Positions 29,694 through 38,321 of a stretch of 64,000 bases of DNA are shown here, one piece after another. The DNA lies in assembly GCF_013359865.1 (NCBI RefSeq), contig NZ_JABMCE010000069.1, positions 1 to 64,000 on the forward strand. Reading direction: 5' to 3'. The notes below the pieces were generated by a model. The model worked only from the letters and a program-made list of their open reading frames with translations, was not told the DNA's origin and made no database searches. Origin of the DNA: Curtobacterium pusillum (GTDB lineage Bacteria; Actinomycetota; Actinomycetes; Actinomycetales; Microbacteriaceae). Within the stretch, counting starts at the first letter, position 1. Every line of letters starts with the position of its first letter. The position numbers and the translations under genes are program-made.

Positions 29694-30038
29694 GTGCCCA
29701 CCTACTCGTACCGCTGCACCGAGTGCGGCAACGCCTTCGACATCAAGCAGTCGTTCTCCGACGCAACGCTCACCGAGTGCCCGGCGTGCGGCGGCGTGCT
29801 GCGCAAGGTCTTCTCGCCGGTCGGGGTGACCTTCAACGGCGGCGGGTTCTACCGCACCGACTCACGGCCGGCGCCGAAGACGTCGGACTCGTCCGGATCG
29901 TCGTCCGGGTCGTCGTCGTCCGGGTCGTCGTCGTCCGCCGGGTCCTCGTCGTCCGGATCGGCAGGGTCGACCGGCTCGACCGGGTCGGCCGCCAAGTCCG
30001 GGTCGAAGCCCAGCGCCTCGAAGCCCGCCGCGTCCTGA
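29694..30038 (+). CDS. FmdB-type zinc ribbon protein with Ser/Gly-rich tail
   Basis: 114 residues. An N-terminal single zinc ribbon with C-T-E-C-G (about 8-12) and C-P-A-C-G-G (about 29-34) is typical of the FmdB/CxxC_CxxC_SSSS regulatory-protein family. From about residue 60 on, the protein is almost wholly Ser, Gly, Ala and Lys, encoded by TCG/TCC/GGG-type tandem codons, and must be disordered. GTG start one base after the previous stop; clearly in one operon with the cyclo-ligase and mscL. Zinc binding is inferred. Confidence 0.88.
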   Translation: MPTYSYRCTECGNAFDIKQSFSDATLTECPACGGVLRKVFSPVGVTFNGGGFYRTDSRPAPKTSDSSGSSSGSSSSGSSSSAGSSSSGSAGSTGSTGSAAKSGSKPSASKPAAS

Positions 30039-30110
30039 CCGGCCGCCGCACTCCTCGGTAGGTTTGTGGCGTCGCCGACCGGCGGCCGTCCTCGACCCGG
30101 AAGGAGTCCC

Positions 30111-30611
30111 GTGAAGGGCTTCAAGGAGTTCCTGCTCCGCGGCAACGTCATCGATCTGGCCGTGGCAGTCGTCATCGGTGCTGCGTTCACCGCGATCGTG
30201 ACCGCGATCGTCACCAGCCTGATCAACCCGTTGATCGGCGCGGTCTTCAACGCCTCCAGCCTCGACAAGGCGCTCATCGTCGAGATCCCGACCGTCGACG
30301 GCGACCACGCGAAGCTGCTCTTCGGCGCGATCATCGGCGCCGCGCTCAACTTCGTCATCGTCGCCGCCGTCGTGTACTTCGCGCTCGTGCTCCCCGTGAA
30401 CCACCTCAAGAAGTTGGCGTTCGAGCGGGTGAAGAACGACGAGGAACAGACGCCGCAGGACGTCCCGCCGACCGACGTCGAGGTGCTGCTCGAGATCCGC
30501 GACCTCCTCCGCTCCCAGAACGGCGGCCCGTCGGACACCGGTGGTGGCGCGCACGTGGCGCCGTCGAACGCTCCCGAGGGCCCGGGCATCGGCGGCTCGA
30601 CGAAGCTCTAG
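30111..30611 (+). CDS. mscL: Large-conductance mechanosensitive channel
   Basis: Pentameric pressure-relief channel. The N-terminus K-G-F-K-E-F-L-L-R-G-N-V-I-D-L-A-V-A-V leads into TM1 with the glycine/alanine-rich gate (I-G-A-A-F); TM2 lies at about 75-100. 166 residues is longer than E. coli MscL, because of a Gly/Pro/Asn-rich C-terminal tail of about 30 residues. GTG start at 30111 with AAGGAG five bases upstream. Confidence 0.96.
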   Translation: MKGFKEFLLRGNVIDLAVAVVIGAAFTAIVTAIVTSLINPLIGAVFNASSLDKALIVEIPTVDGDHAKLLFGAIIGAALNFVIVAAVVYFALVLPVNHLKKLAFERVKNDEEQTPQDVPPTDVEVLLEIRDLLRSQNGGPSDTGGGAHVAPSNAPEGPGIGGSTKL

Positions 30612-30632
30612 CGGCGTCGTCCCCGCGCGAGA

Positions 30633-30690
30633 CACCGGTGTTCGTCGTTCGCACCGCGGCATGCCGCGGTGCGAACGACGAGCACCGGTG
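30633..30690. repeat. 58-bp CACCGGTG palindrome (near-perfect) and T-run
   Basis: The halves pair at 28 of 29 positions with no loop (centre GCATGC); both ends are themselves the palindrome CACCGGTG. TTTT follows on the plus strand, so it can terminate mscL. Convergent with the phosphatidyltransferase gene. Related to the degenerate copy at 24260-24317. Confidence 0.9.
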
Positions 30691-30737
30691 TTTTGCTTAC
30701 CGGGCAGGCCCGACGGACGGGCCGCGACGGGCCGCCT

Positions 30738-31325
30738 TTAGCGGGCGGCGGTCACCGCGCGGCGCTTGCGGAACATGGCGACCGCGTACTGGACGCCCGC
30801 CAGCGCGTGACCCACGGTCCCGAGGTACACGAACACGAGGGCGACGACACGGACCCACGGCGCGTGCTCGTCCACCGTGTGGACGGCGGAGAACAGCAGC
30901 ACCGGCAGCCCGACGAACAGCAGCGCCGAGCGGATCTTGCCCGTCCACGTGACGTCGAGGTCCGGGTTGCCGTGGAACAGCACGCTCGAGAGCACGACGA
31001 GCACCAGGTCGACCAGCACCACGACCGCCACGACCCACCACGGCAGCAGCCCGGTGAGCACGAGGGACAGCACGATCGCGATGATCGCGAGCCGGTCGGC
31101 CACGGGGTCGAGGGCCTTGCCGAGCTCCGAGCCCTGGTCGAACTTCCGCGCGATGAAGCCGTCCGCCCAGTCGCTCACGCCGAGCACGACGAGGGACACC
31201 AGCGCCCAGCCCGGGTGATGCGCCACGACGAGCCAGACGAACACCGGGATCAGCACGAACCGGAACAGCGTGATCAGGTTCGGCCAGGTCTGCCAGTCGG
31301 GGCGCTCCCGGGCGGTGTCAGTCAT
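30738..31325 (-). CDS. CDP-alcohol phosphatidyltransferase (PgsA-like)
   Basis: 195-residue integral membrane enzyme with about six hydrophobic helices. It has the complete CDP-OH-P signature D-W-A-D-G-F-I-A-R, then after a gap G-K-A-L-D-P-V-A-D, all of whose Asp residues bind metal. Makes a phospholipid such as phosphatidylglycerophosphate or cardiolipin; the exact product cannot be told. ATG 31325; preceded in transcription by the small hypothetical gene 19 bases upstream. Confidence 0.88.
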   Translation of the reverse strand: MTDTARERPDWQTWPNLITLFRFVLIPVFVWLVVAHHPGWALVSLVVLGVSDWADGFIARKFDQGSELGKALDPVADRLAIIAIVLSLVLTGLLPWWVVAVVVLVDLVLVVLSSVLFHGNPDLDVTWTGKIRSALLFVGLPVLLFSAVHTVDEHAPWVRVVALVFVYLGTVGHALAGVQYAVAMFRKRRAVTAAR

Positions 31326-31344
31326 CGCAGGCAAGGCTACCGGC

Positions 31345-31647
31345 TCACCAGTGCGGCGGGACGTCGCGCCGGAGCTGGTCGTCGTTCTCGCCGTCGCGGT
31401 GCCGCGCGGGCTCCGCGGGCGCGGCCGGGTCGTAGCCCGGCACCGGCTGGGTGGTGACGCGCCTGCGGCGGGGGGCCGTGCCTCCTGGCCGCTCGTCCGT
31501 CGCGCCGCCGTCAGACGCTGCACGGACGGGAGGCGCGGCTGACGACGCGTCGTCGGCCCGCGTCCAGGTGCCCACCAGCTGGTCGGTGCCGGGCGTCACC
31601 GGACCGGCGGGCCGGGAGGCCCGCCTACCCCGCGCCCGTTCGTTCAC
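31345..31647 (-). CDS. Small hypothetical protein coupled to the helicase-like gene
   Basis: 100 residues, unrecognised. Arg/Pro/Ala/Asp-rich and probably disordered throughout; no hydrophobic segment. The GTG at 31647 overlaps the stop of the helicase-like gene (GTGA), which argues that it is translated. The repeat GGAGGCGCGG at 31529-31538 falls in frame and encodes the P-V-R-A-A side of the protein. Contains a short R-R-R-R-V basic patch. Function unknown. Confidence 0.6.
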   Translation of the reverse strand: MNERARGRRASRPAGPVTPGTDQLVGTWTRADDASSAAPPVRAASDGGATDERPGGTAPRRRRVTTQPVPGYDPAAPAEPARHRDGENDDQLRRDVPPHW

Positions 31648-34600
31648 CGACGTGCGGGGATCGGCGGGATCGAGATCTCCTGCGTGGCGCCGCGGTCGAC
31701 GCCGAGCACCGCGGCGACGGTGTTCGCGACACGGTCCGGGTCCGAGAACAGCTGGAACGCGTGCACGCGCACGTAGTGCCACCCGAGTCGGCGGAGCACC
31801 TCGGGCCGGAGCCGCAGCGACTCGCGCAGCGACCCCTTCACGAGCGACGCGTCCGTCTCGATCGTGACGCAGACCCCGCCGTGCGCCGCGACGAGCCCGA
31901 GCTTGCCGCGGTGGCCGAGCGCGACCGGGATGCCGCGCATCTCGAGTCGGCGGGCGAGGTCCACGAGCAGCGGGTCGGAGTCGTCCGGGACGTACTCGGC
32001 GGTGGTACGGGCGCGGACCTCGGCGAGGATCTCCGCGAGCGCGACGGTGCCGTGGCCCATCCGCTCGGCCTCGATGTCCGACGGCTGGAAGCAGGTGACG
32101 ATGACCATCGAGCGGCGGGCGCGGGTCATCGCGACCGCGAGCAGCCGCTCCCCGCCGGGCTTGCCGAGCGGACCGAAGTCGCGCAGCACGCGACCGTGCG
32201 GGGTCCGGCCGTACCCGATCGAGAACACGACGCGGTCGCGGCTCTGGGCGACGGACTGCTCGAGCGTGGCGACGATGAACGGCTCCGCGCGGTCGCCGAT
32301 GACGAACTCGGTGAGGTCCTTGTGCCCCTGCGCCGCCGTGAGGACGGCCTGCTCGACGCGCACGGCGTGCTTCGCCGACGCGGTGATGACCATGAGCGAC
32401 TCGGTCGGACGGGTGCGTGCGTGGTCCATGACGATCCGGACGACGCGGTCCACCTCGGCGTCCACGCTCTCGACGGCACCGGACTCCGGGTCCGGCACGG
32501 CCTTGCCGTCGCTGACGTAGTCGAGCGCGATCGAGCCGTGCCCGAGGAACGAACCGGCCCACGGCAGCGACTCGATGCGGCCGCCGTAGAAGCGACGGTT
32601 GACGAGCTCGGCGAGGTCCTCGCCGCCGGCACGGTACGACCGGGTGAGCGAGAGGGTCGGCAGCAGCGTCGACAGCTTCGCGAGCGCGGAGTCGGCGTGG
32701 AAGGCGTCGAGGGTCTCCTCGTCGACCTGCAGTGCGCGGTGCGCCGGGTCCACGGCGATCCGGAACGGCGACGGCGTCTGGGTGACCGGGTCGCCGAACA
32801 CGACGGTCTGGCGGGCGCGGCGGACGGCGCCGACGGTCTCGGCGATCGTGACGGCACCGGCGTCGACGAGGATCACCGTGTCGAACGGCATCGTGTCGGC
32901 GATCTGCGACACCTCGTACGGGCTCGCGAGCCACACGGGCGCGATCGACCGGGACAGGTGCGGCGCGGAGTCCTGCAGGAGGCGCGAGGTGATCGCACCC
33001 TCCTTCAGCTGCGTCTTGAGCGCCGTGGCCTCGTCCGGCCAGTCGACGAGCCCGACCTTCCAGTTCTCGGCGAGCTGCCACGCCAGGCCCTGCGAGACCC
33101 CGGCCGCGTGCGCGTCGTCGACGAGCCGGAAGTCGGCCTCGACCCGGTCGAGCATGTCCGTGTTCGCGCCGAGCAGGGCCCGGTCGGACTCGAGCATCGT
33201 CTCGAGCGCGGACTGCCACCACGCGAGCTCGAGCTCGGCGGGGACGTGCGTGTCCGGAACGTGCCGGTTCGCCAGGTCGGTGATGAGCGGTTCGAGCTGC
33301 AGGTCGCGGAGGGTCTGCATGAGCTCGGTGCGCTCCTGCAGGTTGTGCAGGACGTCCGAGTCCTCGGCCAGGCGCGCGATCGTCGGGACGAGCTCGTCGA
33401 TCGGCACGTTCGCCAGCTGGGTCTCGCGTGCGGTGCGGCCCAGCGGCTCGTCGAGGCGCGCGAGGTCCTCGACCACGTTCGAGAACAGCACCTGCACGTC
33501 GGCGATGCCCGTGGGCACCTCGGGGTTCACACCGGCTGCGACGTAGCGCTGCCAGAGCACGCGCTGCTGCTGCACGCGGGTGAGCGCCTCGTGCAGGTCG
33601 GACACGTGCACGCCCGGGCGGACGTACTCCCGCGCGAGCTTCTTCAGCCGACGGCGGTTCGTCGACGACATCGGTGCGCCCTCGCCGCGGGGTGCGGTGG
33701 CGGCCACGAGCTCGGACACCGAGCGGTCGAACACGACCGGCAGGAAGCGGTCGAGCGTGTCCCGGATCTCGGTGAGCAGTCGCAGGTAGATGCCCAGCTC
33801 GTTGATCGTCGTGAACTGCCGCATGTGCGTCGTCGCCACGAGGTCGTGGGCCCGACGGAGCAGCGTCGGCAGGGCGTCGGCGTCGAGGTCCTTCGCGATC
33901 TTGTGGGCGCGTTGTGCGCCGTCGCTCGAGGAGAACTTCGCGCCGTACCAGGGCGAGTCGTCGGGGCCGTAGCGGAACTCGCCGAGGTTCGCGGCGCTGA
34001 CCATCGTCTCGGCGACGCGGGAGCGCCCCTCCACCATGCTCGTCACCGAGGTCTTCGACAGTCGGGCGGTCGTCGACGGCGGGACGGGCAGCAGCGACAG
34101 GCGCGACAGCTCGACCAGGCAGTCGAGCACCGAGACGCGGAAGTCCGGGTCGACGCGGGTCAGCGAACCGCGGTAGTCCTTGAGCACCTTGCGGAGCCGG
34201 ACCAACGCGTCGTCGACCTCGCGGAGGTTCGGACGGGAGGCCTTCTCGTTGCGGGCGATCGCACGTACGACGTCACGGCGGAGCGTCGACGGGGTCACGG
34301 CGACACCGGGCAGCTGCACCTCGGCGAAACGGGCCGCGATGCCGCGCAGGGTGGCCCGGCGGGGGCTCACCACGAGGACGCGCTTGTTCGCGGCGACGAG
34401 ACCGCCGAGCGCGTTCACGATGGTCTGCGTACCGCCGGTGCCCGGGAGGGTCTTCACGACGATCGAGTTGCCGGCCGTGATCTGGGCGATCACGTTCTCC
34501 TGCTCGTCGTCGGCGTCGAGCAGGAGCGTGTCCGTCTCCGGGCTGCGTTCGTCCGACGGGGTCTGCTCGACCGGGTGGTACGACTGCTCGACCTGCCACT

Positions 34601-35462
34601 TCGCGCTCGGGTTGCCGGCGAGGGCGTCGAGCACCGGGTGCGCGAGGTCCTGCGTGTCCTCGACCATGCCGGTCGCGACCTCGGCGAACGTGGACACCAC
34701 GAGCCGCGCGTGCACCGAGAAGCCGGGGATGTGCGCGGTCAGGCCACGGAGCCGGTCGATCACCGGGTTCGGGGTGAACGAGCCGTCCTGCTGCGCGAGC
34801 GCGACGAACGACTGGGCGTCGAGGATGACACCGAACTGCTCGTGGAGGGCGTCGGCGAGCCCCGGGTTCAGCACGGGTTCGCCGAGCAGACGGACCTCGA
34901 AGTCCCGGCCGTGCCGGCGGATCGCCAGCGGACGGAGGAGCACCGGACCGCGGAAGTGCTCGTCGCCGTGCTCCCAGTCGGCCATGCCGATGCCGAGCTT
35001 CACGGCGTCGATGCCGCGCACGGTGGCGAGCTCGGTGCCCTTCGCCTCGACGTGGGCCGCCGCGATCCGGGCGGCGCGGAGCGCCACCTCGTCGCGGATG
35101 AGGCTCGACAGCAGGGTCGTCTTGCCGGTGATGAACTGGGCGAGGCCGCCCGGGTGCGTCGTCGAGAGCTCGATGCGGGCACGCGGGTGGTCGGCGAAGT
35201 GGGTCAGCGGGCTCGTGCCGCCCACGCCGGTCAGCTGCTTGCGCCAGACGTCCCAGGCCGGCTCAGCGGCGTTGCCGGCCTGGAGGCGCGGATCACCGAG
35301 GCTGATCGCCTGCGGACTCGTGAGCTGCAGTTCCGGGCGCAGGGTGCGGTCGGGTTCGTCCGTCACGACGGTCTCTTCCTGGTTCCCCCGCTGGTCGTCT
35401 GCGGGCGCGTCGGCGCCCTCGACGGGGACGTCGTCGTTCACGTCGTCCTCGCCGTCGGTCAC
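31644..35462 (-). CDS. Large helicase-like protein with degenerate ATPase and nuclease motifs
   Basis: About 1,272 residues, related to DUF4011/AAA_11-AAA_12 superfamily 1 helicases with a C-terminal Vsr-like (MTES_1575-type) nuclease domain. Several essential motifs are altered. The P-loop reads L-P-G-T-G-G-T-Q-T (34422-34448) with Gly in place of the Walker lysine. Walker B reads V-D-A-G-A-V (32850-32867) without the usual D-E. The C-terminal region (about 31690-31900) keeps R-R-L-G-W-H-Y-V-R-V but lacks the usual R-E-R-D-R. R-P-G-G-E-R-type and A-M-T-R-A-R-R motifs remain (K-P-G-G-E-R here). The start is uncertain: GTG 35462 or 35489. Probably catalytically inactive or altered (inference). 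Confidence 0.75.
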   Translation of the reverse strand: MTDGEDDVNDDVPVEGADAPADDQRGNQEETVVTDEPDRTLRPELQLTSPQAISLGDPRLQAGNAAEPAWDVWRKQLTGVGGTSPLTHFADHPRARIELSTTHPGGLAQFITGKTTLLSSLIRDEVALRAARIAAAHVEAKGTELATVRGIDAVKLGIGMADWEHGDEHFRGPVLLRPLAIRRHGRDFEVRLLGEPVLNPGLADALHEQFGVILDAQSFVALAQQDGSFTPNPVIDRLRGLTAHIPGFSVHARLVVSTFAEVATGMVEDTQDLAHPVLDALAGNPSAKWQVEQSYHPVEQTPSDERSPETDTLLLDADDEQENVIAQITAGNSIVVKTLPGTGGTQTIVNALGGLVAANKRVLVVSPRRATLRGIAARFAEVQLPGVAVTPSTLRRDVVRAIARNEKASRPNLREVDDALVRLRKVLKDYRGSLTRVDPDFRVSVLDCLVELSRLSLLPVPPSTTARLSKTSVTSMVEGRSRVAETMVSAANLGEFRYGPDDSPWYGAKFSSSDGAQRAHKIAKDLDADALPTLLRRAHDLVATTHMRQFTTINELGIYLRLLTEIRDTLDRFLPVVFDRSVSELVAATAPRGEGAPMSSTNRRRLKKLAREYVRPGVHVSDLHEALTRVQQQRVLWQRYVAAGVNPEVPTGIADVQVLFSNVVEDLARLDEPLGRTARETQLANVPIDELVPTIARLAEDSDVLHNLQERTELMQTLRDLQLEPLITDLANRHVPDTHVPAELELAWWQSALETMLESDRALLGANTDMLDRVEADFRLVDDAHAAGVSQGLAWQLAENWKVGLVDWPDEATALKTQLKEGAITSRLLQDSAPHLSRSIAPVWLASPYEVSQIADTMPFDTVILVDAGAVTIAETVGAVRRARQTVVFGDPVTQTPSPFRIAVDPAHRALQVDEETLDAFHADSALAKLSTLLPTLSLTRSYRAGGEDLAELVNRRFYGGRIESLPWAGSFLGHGSIALDYVSDGKAVPDPESGAVESVDAEVDRVVRIVMDHARTRPTESLMVITASAKHAVRVEQAVLTAAQGHKDLTEFVIGDRAEPFIVATLEQSVAQSRDRVVFSIGYGRTPHGRVLRDFGPLGKPGGERLLAVAMTRARRSMVIVTCFQPSDIEAERMGHGTVALAEILAEVRARTTAEYVPDDSDPLLVDLARRLEMRGIPVALGHRGKLGLVAAHGGVCVTIETDASLVKGSLRESLRLRPEVLRRLGWHYVRVHAFQLFSDPDRVANTVAAVLGVDRGATQEISIPPIPARR

Positions 35463-35592
35463 CCTGTCCGCTCGCCACACATCCGACACTGTAGGCGGAA
35501 GCGGGCCGGCTCTCTGGCAATGAACCGAGGTTTCGGGGTTTCCGGGCCGGGCCGATGCGATCCGCGGGCACCCGATGTGGTACCAACAGGGC

Positions 35593-36465
35593 ATGGCCAT
35601 CGACGACCGCACCGCTCCGCCCACCCCTGCGCCGAACCGGCGCCGATCGGTCCCCGCGGAGATCTCGCGGTCCTGGCTGCTCGTCGCCGGCACGGCCGCG
35701 GACCGGTTCGAGCGAGCGCAGCGGTCCCGCGCCGACCAGATCATCCTGGACATCGAGGACGCGGTCGACCCGGCCGCGAAGCCCGGTGCCAGGAACACCG
35801 TGGCGTCCTGGCTGGCCGGGGGCGGCGAGGCCTGGGTACGGATCAACGACGTCACGACGGAGTTCTGGGCGGACGACGTCGAGGAGCTCCGCGGCCTGCC
35901 CGGGCTGCAGGGCGTCATGCTCGCGAAGACCGAGTCGCCCGCGCAGGTCACCGACACGTGGCACCGGCTCGGCGGCCACACCCCGGTGATCGCCCTCGTC
36001 GAATCGGCGGTCGGCATCGAGGAGGCGACGTCGATCGCGAAGGCGCAGGGGGCGTTCCGGCTGGCGTTCGGCTCGGGCGACTACCGCCGCGACACCGGCA
36101 CCTCCGCCGACACCCTGGCGATGGCGTACCCGCGCTCGAAGCTCGTGGTGGCGTCCCGTGTGGGCGACCTGCCCGGGCCGATCGACGGTCCCACGGTCGG
36201 GTCGTCCCACCCGATCCTCCGCGAGCAGTCGCAGGTCGCGGTGTCCCTCGGCCTCACCGGCAAGCTGTGCCTCGACACCGAGCAGCTGCCCGTCATCAAC
36301 GAGGTCATCTCCCCCACCCCGACCGACGTCGCCTGGGCGCAGGACTTCCTCGACGACTTCGAAGCCCGGGGGAGGGTCATCCGCGACGGGTCCGACCTGC
36401 CCCGGCTCGGCCGTGCGCAGAAGATCCAGCGCCTCGCCCAGGCGTTCGGTGTCGAGGCGCGGTAG
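35593..36465 (+). CDS. HpcH/HpaI (CitE-like) aldolase/lyase family protein
   Basis: 290 residues, TIM-barrel family that cleaves or condenses acyl-CoA or 2-oxoacid compounds (citrate lyase beta, malyl-CoA lyase and relatives). It has I-L-D-I-E-D-A-V-D-P (about 55-64), A-W-V-R-I-N-D with the substrate arginine, M-L-A-K-T-E-S and A-L-V-E-S-A-V-G, the Mg-binding Glu/Asp set. ATG 35593; an ATG 18 bases upstream is less likely. Exact substrate not predictable; stands alone, divergent from the helicase-like gene. Confidence 0.82.
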   Translation: MAIDDRTAPPTPAPNRRRSVPAEISRSWLLVAGTAADRFERAQRSRADQIILDIEDAVDPAAKPGARNTVASWLAGGGEAWVRINDVTTEFWADDVEELRGLPGLQGVMLAKTESPAQVTDTWHRLGGHTPVIALVESAVGIEEATSIAKAQGAFRLAFGSGDYRRDTGTSADTLAMAYPRSKLVVASRVGDLPGPIDGPTVGSSHPILREQSQVAVSLGLTGKLCLDTEQLPVINEVISPTPTDVAWAQDFLDDFEARGRVIRDGSDLPRLGRAQKIQRLAQAFGVEAR

Positions 36466-36474
36466 GACTGCACC

Positions 36475-36951
36475 ATGACCTGGTCGAACGTCCCCGGCGG
36501 TCCGCCGCAGTCCTCGCCCTCCGGCCCCGGCCCCTCGGATGCGCAGCGCGCCGCGTGGGAGCGCGGCGGCACGACGCTGTTCCCGCCCGGGAAGCTCGCG
36601 GACCGGATCTCGACCGTGCTGCTCCTGGCGTTCGGCGCCGTGATGACGATCGTCACCGCCGTCGTCGGCATCATCGCCGTCATCTCCGCCACCGCTTCGT
36701 GCGACACCGCCACGGGCTGCTCGCCGGGCGCGTACATCGGCGGGACGGCGATCGCGGTCGGCGGCTCGTTCGTGATCGGGGTCGCGACGCTCGTCCTCGC
36801 GATCGGCGCGTGGATCCGGCGGAGGTCGTCGTGGTGGATCGCTGCGGTGGGCTTCGTCCTCGCGATCGTCGTCATCACGTGGGGCGGCGTCGTCTTCGCC
36901 GGCGCTGCGGACAGCGCCTCGGGATCGTCGTCGGTCTCATCGACCGCCTGA
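36475..36951 (+). CDS. Hypothetical membrane protein (158 aa)
   Basis: No family recognised with confidence. N-terminal Pro/Gly/Ser-rich cytosolic stretch (about 1-40), then three hydrophobic helices at about 45-70, 85-110 and 120-145, with a short extracellular loop containing two cysteines (C-D-T-A-T-G-C). Begins 9 bases after the lyase stop, so is co-transcribed with it. This type of small tetra- or tri-helical protein is common in Microbacteriaceae. Confidence 0.7.
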   Translation: MTWSNVPGGPPQSSPSGPGPSDAQRAAWERGGTTLFPPGKLADRISTVLLLAFGAVMTIVTAVVGIIAVISATASCDTATGCSPGAYIGGTAIAVGGSFVIGVATLVLAIGAWIRRRSSWWIAAVGFVLAIVVITWGGVVFAGAADSASGSSSVSSTA

Positions 36952-36987
36952 CGCGCGCTCCGTCCTCGTGGCAGACGCGACCCGCGG

Positions 36988-37031
36988 CGGACGGGAGGCG
37001 CGGGGCGGGCCCGAACCGCGCCTCCCGTCCG
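36988..37031. terminator. Hairpin from a GGAGGCGCGG pair
   Basis: Perfect 16-bp arms CGGACGGGAGGCGCGG (36988-37003) and its complement (37016-37031), 12-base loop. Lies 36 bases after the membrane-protein stop and 20 bases before the monooxygenase start; would act as a terminator. Confidence 0.75.
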
Positions 37032-37051
37032 ACCCGCGTAGGGTCCGGGCC

Positions 37052-38299
37052 ATGGTGACGATCTCACGCACGACCGTCGCGGTGGTCGGCGGCGGCCCCG
37101 CGGGGGTGGTCCTCGGCCTGCTGCTCGCCCGCGCCGGCGTCGCGGTGCGCGTGGTCGAGAAGCACGACGACTTCAACCGGGACTTCCGCGGCGACACCGT
37201 GCACGCCTCGACGATCCGACTGCTCGACGAACTCGGTCTCGGTGACCGGTTCCGTGCGCTTCCGCAGTCGCGGCTCGACGACTTCTCCCTGCCCGGGCCG
37301 GACGGCTCCCGCACGCTCCTCGGGGACTTCTCCCGACTCCGCCCGCCGTACGACCACGTCGCGATGGTGCCGCAGTGGGACCTGCTCGACATGCTCGTGA
37401 CCGCCGCGCGCGAGGAGCCGTCGTTCACGATCTCGATGGGCCTCGCGGCGACCGGGACGATCGAGGAGAACGGGGTCGTCACGGGCGTGCACCTCCGGCC
37501 GTACCACCGCGACGGCGAGCCCGAGGAACTCCGCGCCGACGTGGTGATCGCCTGCGACGGCCGCGATTCCGTGCTCCGTGCCGCCGCGGGACTCCGGTCG
37601 CGCTCGTTCCCGGTGCCGTTCGACACGTGGTGGTTCCGGCTCCCCCGTGAGGCCGGCGACGCCGCCACCGCCCTCGTCCCGGCCTTCTCCGGCACGGACG
37701 TCGTGCTGAGCTTCCCGCGACCGGACTACCACCAGGTGGCGTACTTCGCCCCGAAGGGCTCGGACGCCGCACTGCGCGCCGAGGGGGTGTCGTCCTTCCG
37801 CGAGCGCATCGCCCGGCTCCGACCGGACTTCGCGGACCGTGTCGACGCGATCGGCTCGATGGACGACGTGCACGTACTGGACGTCCGCATGGACCGGCTG
37901 ACGCGGTGGTGGCGTCCGGGCCTGCTCTGCATCGGGGACGCCGCGCACGCCATGTCCCCGGCGGGCGGCGTCGGCATCAACCTGGCGGTGCAGGACGCCG
38001 TGGCGACCGCCGCGATCCTCGTGCCGGCGCTGCGGCGCGGTCTCGGCGGCGCGGAACTGAACGGTGCTCTCGCCGCCGTGCAGCGACGGCGGACGGCCCC
38101 GGCGGTGCTCATCCAGACCGCGCAGGCGATGCTGCACCGCGTCGTGTTCGAGCGGGCGTTCGCGGGCGAGCTGCAGGCTGGACCGCCGAAGGTGCCCGTC
38201 CTCCTCGCGAAGTACGTCCCACCCGTGCGCGGTCTGTACGCGCGCGGGATCGCCTTCGGCCCGCTGCCGGAGCACGCCCCCACCTGGGCGCGACGCTGA
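37052..38299 (+). CDS. FAD-dependent aromatic-ring monooxygenase family protein
   Basis: 415-residue flavoprotein of the PHBH/UbiH class, which hydroxylates aromatic or related substrates using NAD(P)H and oxygen. It has the N-terminal dinucleotide motif V-V-G-G-G-P-A-G (about 10-17), the C-D-G-R-D-S NAD(P)H/FAD motif, and the G-D-A-A-H-A-M-S-P-A-G-G-V-G-I-N FAD-ribityl motif near 295. ATG 37052. Substrate unknown; no aromatic pathway genes flank it. Confidence 0.88.
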   Translation: MVTISRTTVAVVGGGPAGVVLGLLLARAGVAVRVVEKHDDFNRDFRGDTVHASTIRLLDELGLGDRFRALPQSRLDDFSLPGPDGSRTLLGDFSRLRPPYDHVAMVPQWDLLDMLVTAAREEPSFTISMGLAATGTIEENGVVTGVHLRPYHRDGEPEELRADVVIACDGRDSVLRAAAGLRSRSFPVPFDTWWFRLPREAGDAATALVPAFSGTDVVLSFPRPDYHQVAYFAPKGSDAALRAEGVSSFRERIARLRPDFADRVDAIGSMDDVHVLDVRMDRLTRWWRPGLLCIGDAAHAMSPAGGVGINLAVQDAVATAAILVPALRRGLGGAELNGALAAVQRRRTAPAVLIQTAQAMLHRVVFERAFAGELQAGPPKVPVLLAKYVPPVRGLYARGIAFGPLPEHAPTWARR

Positions 38300-38321
38300 C
38301 CGCCGAGCGCATGCTGGGGCC

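Noticed and set aside
30541..30741. Short plus-strand frame through the 58-bp palindrome
   Set aside because: Coding capacity comes from the mscL tail in another frame and the palindrome itself; no homology or start signal.
31761..37058. An open frame of about 1,765 codons on the plus strand
   Set aside because: It runs opposite to the helicase-like gene and across the CitE-like gene in another frame. Composition is Arg/Gly/His-rich without family motifs; long antisense frames are expected at 70% GC.
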